This document shows, one piece after another, positions 58,776 through 64,000 of a DNA stretch of 64,000 bases (its first letter is position 1; each line of letters opens with the position of its first letter). A program made the translations under genes and the position numbers. The notes under the pieces were generated by a model that saw nothing but the letters and a program-made list of their open reading frames with translations, was not told where the DNA came from and made no database searches. Origin of the DNA: Auriscalpium vulgare (taxonomy: Eukaryota > Basidiomycota > Agaricomycetes > Russulales > Auriscalpiaceae); contig JAHBBC010000008.1 of assembly GCA_019915015.1 (NCBI GenBank), forward strand, positions 1,302,001-1,366,000. The letters are read 5' to 3'.

Positions 58776-59456
58776 TCATATAACGACGGCGAAGGCAATT
58801 TTATTTCTGCTACTGTAAATACTACAAATGCTCGGATGCTCGCCCCTGGACAGTCCGGATGGCCACACCGAACCCGCAAAGTCTTGCACCCAGAGTCCAG
58901 ACGAAGCTGCACACGCCGCAGAAGCACGCGACGTGCTCGCGGTATATAGACTGCCGACGTGGCGGCGATCCGCAGTGCGATGGCGTAGCAGGGGAGACTT
59001 CATGCGCGCCTGGAAGCTGTAGTATGCGTGGATGGTACGGGAAAGCTGCCAGAGCCAAAGCAGGTCACGCCGAAGGTAGGCACATGCCAACCCTGCAAAT
59101 TGTCGAGGCGCTGTTAGCGTGTCATCGCTGTCATCTCCGAGCACGCTGTTTGTCCGCACGTACCTTACATTAGAAGAGATGCTCGATCCTACCTTGGCCC
59201 TATCCACGCGCAGCCCGAGGTTGTCGAGATCTGAGCTGAGCTGCGAGCGACTGACCATACGATAGGACAACAGATGCACCTGAGAAGTCACAAGCCCGAG
59301 GAATTGATCGCAGTACCTGATGATGAGGTACCGACCCAGTGGGAGAACTCGAGAGTGTTGGCGATGTCGGCCTGTGCAGGCTGACGATGTGCGACACTTG
59401 TGCGACGGGGGAATGGAGAGTGCGTGGGAACTATGTAAAATCGGGTACTCACACAC
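58776..59456 (-). CDS. Weak gene candidate
   Basis: The minus strand is open for 226 codons. The part reading SQLSSDLDNLGLRVDRAK, ending at a GTAGGATC donor-like site, is the most protein-like. No family, start or downstream exon could be established. Confidence 0.2.
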   Translation of the reverse strand: MCEYPILHSSHALSIPPSHKCRTSSACTGRHRQHSRVLPLGRYLIIRYCDQFLGLVTSQVHLLSYRMVSRSQLSSDLDNLGLRVDRAKVGSSISSNVRYVRTNSVLGDDSDDTLTAPRQFAGLACAYLRRDLLWLWQLSRTIHAYYSFQARMKSPLLRHRTADRRHVGSLYTASTSRASAACAASSGLWVQDFAGSVWPSGLSRGEHPSICSIYSSRNKIAFAVVI

Positions 59457-60724
59457 AACAACACACTTCGCTGCTCAAACTCTTCTCCAGATCTGGGAAT
59501 GCTAACTTACGACGCTAGGGACAGGATCATCAACTTCGAAGACGATGGTGGATGCCTGAGAGGAAGATGGGAACGAGAGGCGCGGCTTTGCGGGTCGCCG
59601 CCCTTATGTACGTCTTCGCCTCCATTCTACGAATTTATTTTCCTTCATCTAACTCGGGCTGCTCAAATCACCGGGCCTTCGAATGTGCTTTCATGGCCCT
59701 CGAAGTGCCCACCGTGTGTCTGTGATAGGTCCTTTCTAGTTTCCGACTCCATTCTGCTCGCAGGCTTCGTCAGGGCGACAATAACACCGCGCTCGCGCGT
59801 CGCTCAAGTCCGTCTTGCCCTCATGCCGCAAATCCACAACAACAGGGACGATTATGGATCATAAGAGTTGATCCCCAGAGTCGCGGGGGATGCTTATTAT
59901 CAGGGAGCGGCCAGGCTACTTACAGCTGCTACCATTAACCTTCCGCGCAAGAGTGGCGGCGGCCGTGTTGTAGTGCTGTAGACGTCGATAAGCAATATTT
60001 TATACCGGTACGGCCTTTATGCGTCGATACATGGATGTGTCTCCCTTCGCAGCTGCGCACACGGGCTGCCGACCACTCGCCAACTATTGACAAATCCGCG
60101 TTGAGCATTTACATGCCTTGATAAAGGTGACACAGGCATGATGGAATTCCGTAGCGATGATATGGCTAGCGCAAAGCAGGAGAAGGACGTCGGTGGTACT
60201 GCAAAGCCTTGTACTGCCTTCGTAAACCTATGCAAATCGGCGCCAGCACTGTCACGTGCGGTAGAGGCCGCAAGGATATAGCGGATGAACACTGTTTTGC
60301 TGATGTGTTAGGCGCGAGGTAGACGCGATATGTTAGAGACGTGCTGGCCTATCAGCTCCTGAAACCCTGAGCAGAGACCAGACCAACTGTCCAGAGACAC
60401 ATTGCCTCTAGGAGGACTGCCCGCGGTAGCAATGGTTCAGCGCGGACGCGACAACGACTCGGATGCATACGTAGCGCACCTGAGGAAGATTATCGGCATC
60501 AAGCATTCCTTCACGAGCCAGCCAACCCTTACTTCCCTTCCATAGATAGTTTTCCACTTGTCACCGCGGCAGACCTTGAGTAAGATGACGCTGGGAAGTA
60601 GCCATTGGTGGTTGCGCTTAGCCTAGCTGTCGCCGACTGTCGCCGACCACACGGAATTCCACGTACCTGCATGAGCGAGTAATGACACCCTCATGAGTCG
60701 GAAATCAAGAGAGGTCGTGAAGCA
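59457..60724. other. Unassigned sequence
   Basis: Short frames only, without domains. No repeat shared with the rest of the window was recognised. Confidence 0.4.
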
Positions 60725-61240
60725 ACTTGCTGGTAGTGGGCCGGTGCTAAGCACGGCAGGTACGATTCCATTTCTAATGGTTTGTGAATATCATTATGTA
60801 GTTAATGTTAGTATCCATTTGCTGCGGCTACAACCTCTACTTGATGTGAGTTTGAAATGCAGTAGAGAGTCTGCATGTACTGAGAATAGTGAATGGTGTT
60901 GAAGGTAGTGATATGCAAGTGAAAGATTGACCTGTCTCAGTCATATCTAAAGTTCAATCTGTGGCATCATGGGTAGCCCTGATACTCCTCGCTCTGCGCT
61001 ACGAGGCAATCGTTCGCCAATTTTCGCACTTTTGACAAGTCAACATTCACACAATTTCAGAGTCGCAGCATCGCACAGCAGTGTTCCGACCATCCGATTA
61101 GTCTCTCCAAATGCTCGCAAGCTTGGACCAGAGTTCCAACCACTTGTCACAGATGTCGTGAGATTGGATGGAACGTAGAGCCGTCCAAGTGAGCAACTGG
61201 GGGCGTTGGGGTCACCTATTCAGTGACGCGACATGTCGTC

Positions 61241-61456
61241 TGTTGAGGATCGGCTCCACGCACAAGGACGATGAGGGACAACAAAGGATATTCGAATTAG
61301 CGCCGGGTAGCGTATACGAAGCTGGGCGTAATCCGTAAGGGATATCGTAGCAAAAGAGCTAGCTACATGTCCACGGAATGAGGTTCGTATGTACTGTACA
61401 GTACCCGGAAGATGCCGGTGCGGCGTTGAGCTCGACATGCACGTGATATTCCAACA
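61241..61456 (-). mobile_element. Solo LTR (216 bp) with TSD
   Basis: It is flanked on both sides by TCGTC (61236-61240 and 61457-61461), the complement of the GACGA duplication around the full element in copy A. It starts TGTTGA and ends CCAACA. It is the same size as both LTRs there and sits at the homologous site. Confidence 0.88.
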
Positions 61457-62661
61457 TCGTCCGGGCAAGGCAACATGTAGCTGTCCGGGAGTCGTCCTTT
61501 CAGAACGACGGGATGTGTGAGTGGTACGAGAGACAGGCGTTGTCTCTTGAGGAAGCTGGGTCCTATGCCTAATCCCTCATGTGTACTTTCAGAGTGTCTC
61601 GATGAAGTACGCTGGGTGAGGGTGTAAGGCAAGAAGGATGATATTAAGTAAGCAACCGCGGTGCGTAAATACAAATACAGACTAAGGAACCAGTAACACT
61701 GTGGGGTTGCAATCAAAGGTATTCAAAGGTATCACAAGAGTAGGAAGAGAACAATATAAGTAGGATATCCAACATGTCAGTGATACAACTGTCACAGTTG
61801 TCTCACAGTCAGCTTATTATTCTCCTGGGTCTCATCTTGTCCCATCGTCATCCCATTAGCCGTTGTGCGAGCTCTACGTTGCTCTGACTGTCTTGCGACA
61901 CCGGCTATTACAGTTGCATTGCTCTCGTCCCGCAGTGATTGCACCCTCGCTCGTGTCGCACTACTCATCCTAGTCTTCCAACCATTGCCCTTGCTCTTCT
62001 GACTAGTCACATGAGTGCAATGGTTCAGTGTTGTTGTCTGCACTCCTCTCTGTTGTTCTGACCATATTTCGATGATTGTGCACACAGTGCAGTGTGCAGT
62101 CGTTCCCAGTTGCTTGCAACACACATCCTCTCCTCCAACCCCTCGTTGATGATTCTCCGACTGATCACGCATTCCAACCATCATCTCTGATTGCACACCT
62201 CCCTACTCTCATCGGAGACGCGCTCTGATCATCTTCGGGAGCCTAGCACTCGCTCGCACACATTGCAGTACCCTCTTCAGCGCTCAAGGGATCTGGTACT
62301 ATCTGACACATTACCACTATACTACATGTGGGTGCCCATCATTGCTGTGCATGAACTTGCTCAGCAACATTGTGCATTGCTCCGTGAAACATGGACTCAA
62401 CCATGCCCCAATTAATACCTGGCCGGCCTCGCTCGCATGCTTGCACAGGCCGCCAGGTATTGATCAGGGGCATGGTCTGCAGTTCAATTTCTGATAGAAA
62501 CACTTATATGTACTTCACTCCGCGTAGTACTTTGGCTAGAGCTCAGACATGACATGATTTCTGGATGCACGAATGGGGAGGTGACAGACTTAGATGCTTT
62601 GAAAAGCCTAGAGGAATAGTCTATAACATATGTATTGATGTATATATTGTCAATGGCTCTG

Positions 62662-62721
62662 TAGTCTAGTGGTATCTGCACTGTATAGTCTTCAAAACTT
62701 GGAGGTTTGCAGTTCAATTCC
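62662..62721 (+). other. tRNA-like segment in copy B
   Basis: TAGTCTAGTGGTA (62662-62674) and GCAGTTCAATTCC (62709-62721) are the counterparts of 33668-33726. This is not a convincing functional tRNA. Confidence 0.5.
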
Positions 62722-63592
62722 TGTTATAAACAGTTTTGAAAAGATTGGTAATCGAGTCCGGGTAGTACAGTAGCCGGAGTAGAGAGGAATGACGTAGTTT
62801 CCGAGTGCACTTGTGCTGTGCATCCGAGACTGACGTCATGGGATCAAGCGTGGGAATTATTTACCGGAAATGGCAATTATGGAGCATTTTCTTCTGACTT
62901 CAGAGCCACTGAAATTATGTGCATATCTATTCTAGTTAGCTTAAAAAATGCGAAATACTGTCTGAAACGGGAGTCTTTTGAAGTGCGAAGAGGGGGAATT
63001 GTGTTTGCTAGAGAAATTGGACCGTGTGAACAAATAGCTATATATGGGGGGGAAGATGAAAGTTGCATGGGGGTCCAAAAACGGCGACTGGTGCTTACAT
63101 AAGAAACGATTCAAGGGAATCGTAATGCAACAATCTTTTCAAAGAGAGATGAGAGTAACGGACAAGTAAACGGGTTCGCTTGTCCTTCCTTATCGTGATC
63201 GGCTCGTTATCTACTAGAGAAGATCTGCTATCTATTGACCGGCCGCCGGCATGATGACGTGTCCCGGGTCGCTACTTCAACTTCTTCAATACTTCAATCA
63301 TCCATGTTGCAACGATGCTGTGTCGCCGACAAACACGTAAGTGCCTGCGTGTCCGTATTCAACTGACTAGTGGGAAAACCAGCGTTCTGCTGGTCCGAAT
63401 GATCAGCCACGTCACTATGCGCTTCGAAGACACTCACCAGCGATGGCTCTCATTCACATCAGCAGAGGGTCGGAGCGAAGTAGACGATGCTGAGAGGATG
63501 TTCATATCGTACACTCGCTAGGGTCGAAGTTGGGGTGGGCGTTGCATGTCCGGTGCGTCCCGTATGTCTCTGGGTTCGCCTCCAAAATCTAA

Positions 63593-64000
63593 TTACCTCG
63601 GCTTTGGAGCCCGACTACCGCCCTGTCTGCCTTTAGTTCCATATACAAATCTATTGCCTGTGGTTGGCGTCGCCTGGACCCAAAAGTTCCTCGCTTTTGG
63701 ATCCAGGCCGGCGCTGATGCTATTCAACATGCAGGGATTCACCAGCCTCGTCGCTACCCGTTTCCTCTCGGCAGTCAGTGCATCCATATCTAGCATTCTT
63801 TGGAACCGCACTAAGTCATCGGCAGCGTGAAACTGTGGCAGGACGACGCCTGGCGCGTAAGCCAGAAAATCCCGCCGATCAAGGTCATCGCGATCAATCA
63901 GACAGCGCGGGAGGTTCGGCAAGCCTTCCACGGACGGTGTTGAAGCCGAGCAGGTACGTGGGCCTGCGCAATATTGAGCGATCTGAGGACGCAGCGGCGG
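63593..64000 (-). CDS. 5'-truncated unrecognised gene
   Basis: An open minus-strand frame enters from the right edge and ends at 63593. It reads EGLPNLPRCLIDRDDLDRRD, VVLPQFHAADDLVRFQRMLD and LDPKARNFWVQATPTTGN. Composition and continuity support a real coding region. No domain is recognised, and the start is outside the window or in an exon beyond it. Confidence 0.45.
   Translation of the reverse strand, partial: PPLRPQIAQYCAGPRTCSASTPSVEGLPNLPRCLIDRDDLDRRDFLAYAPGVVLPQFHAADDLVRFQRMLDMDALTAERKRVATRLVNPCMLNSISAGLDPKARNFWVQATPTTGNRFVYGTKGRQGGSRAPKPR

Larger units (their letters stand above)
60725..63125 (-). mobile_element. Hairpin-ended element, large copy B (2401 bp), holds a solo LTR
   Basis: The reverse complement of 33263-36539 minus the 876 bp that separates a full LTR element from a solo LTR. 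It starts ACTTGCTGGTAGTGGG and ends GGGAATCGTAA. The terminal hairpin is ACGATTC-AAGG-GAATCGT. The 134-codon frame of copy A recurs at 62196-61792. Only scattered substitutions separate the copies, so they are recent. Confidence 0.82.

Noticed and set aside
63303..63521. Small plus-strand gene with an intron (GTAAGT...CTGACTAG)
   Set aside because: The splice signals look good but no frame joins into a convincing protein; a GKTS word in one frame is not supported as a P-loop.
1..64000. CRISPR array or prokaryotic operon
   Set aside because: No regularly spaced short direct repeats; introns and gene content are eukaryotic.

Overview
This window looks like nuclear DNA of a filamentous basidiomycete, probably an Agaricomycete. 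Genes are split by many 45-75 bp introns with GTGCGT, GTACGT or GTGAGT donors. Coding exons are strongly C/G-biased at third positions. The gene content (GH3 beta-glucosidase with a PA14 insert, F-box protein expansion, monocarboxylate-type MFS transporter, aldo-keto reductase, divergent homeodomain protein, Tad-like LINE with RNase H) fits that group. The species cannot be named from the sequence alone.

Layout. 1-1.1 kb: exons of an unrecognised minus-strand gene that leaves the window. 3.5-5.6 kb: a disordered, exon-duplicated protein. 6.2-9.7 kb: an apparently intact GH3 beta-glucosidase (minus). 11-17 kb: decayed duplicated sequence, ending in a 3' fragment copied from the GH3 gene (17.25-17.7 kb, plus). 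18.6-20.7 kb: an MFS transporter with a frameshift and a nonsense codon. 22.6-32.2 kb: a 9.7 kb Tad-like LINE bounded by a 17-bp target duplication and itself split by a smaller element. 33.3-36.5 kb and 60.7-63.1 kb: two near-identical inverted copies of an unclassified element. One carries a complete miniature LTR element; the other carries a solo LTR at the same site. 45.9-58.1 kb: three F-box genes with a divergent homeodomain / aldo-keto reductase pair between the second and third. The window ends in the 3' part of an unrecognised minus-strand gene.

The most unusual signal is a dispersed module seen nine times (1.5, 12.7, 14.8, 32.7, 38.0, 40.6, 41.7, 43.5 and 44.5 kb). It combines a CACGTG box, an inverted TTTGGCT/AGCCAAA pair, a TATA-like box, a start context ATGGYYTTT about 100 bp further on and, in most copies, a 16-base element resembling GTAYTCTCGCATCATC about 400-560 bp downstream of the TATA-like box. 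The promoter is far better conserved than the sequence it would express, so the product is unknown.

Other themes are internal exon duplication (3.5-5.6, 43.9-44.1, 45.7-46.0 and 55.7-56.1 kb), where one member of a pair has repeatedly lost its splice-acceptor AG, and nested transposition that breaks at least one host locus. I see no metabolic gene cluster: beta-glucosidase, transporter and reductase stand alone. All gene models were spliced by eye from GT/AG signals and reading frames and should be treated as such.
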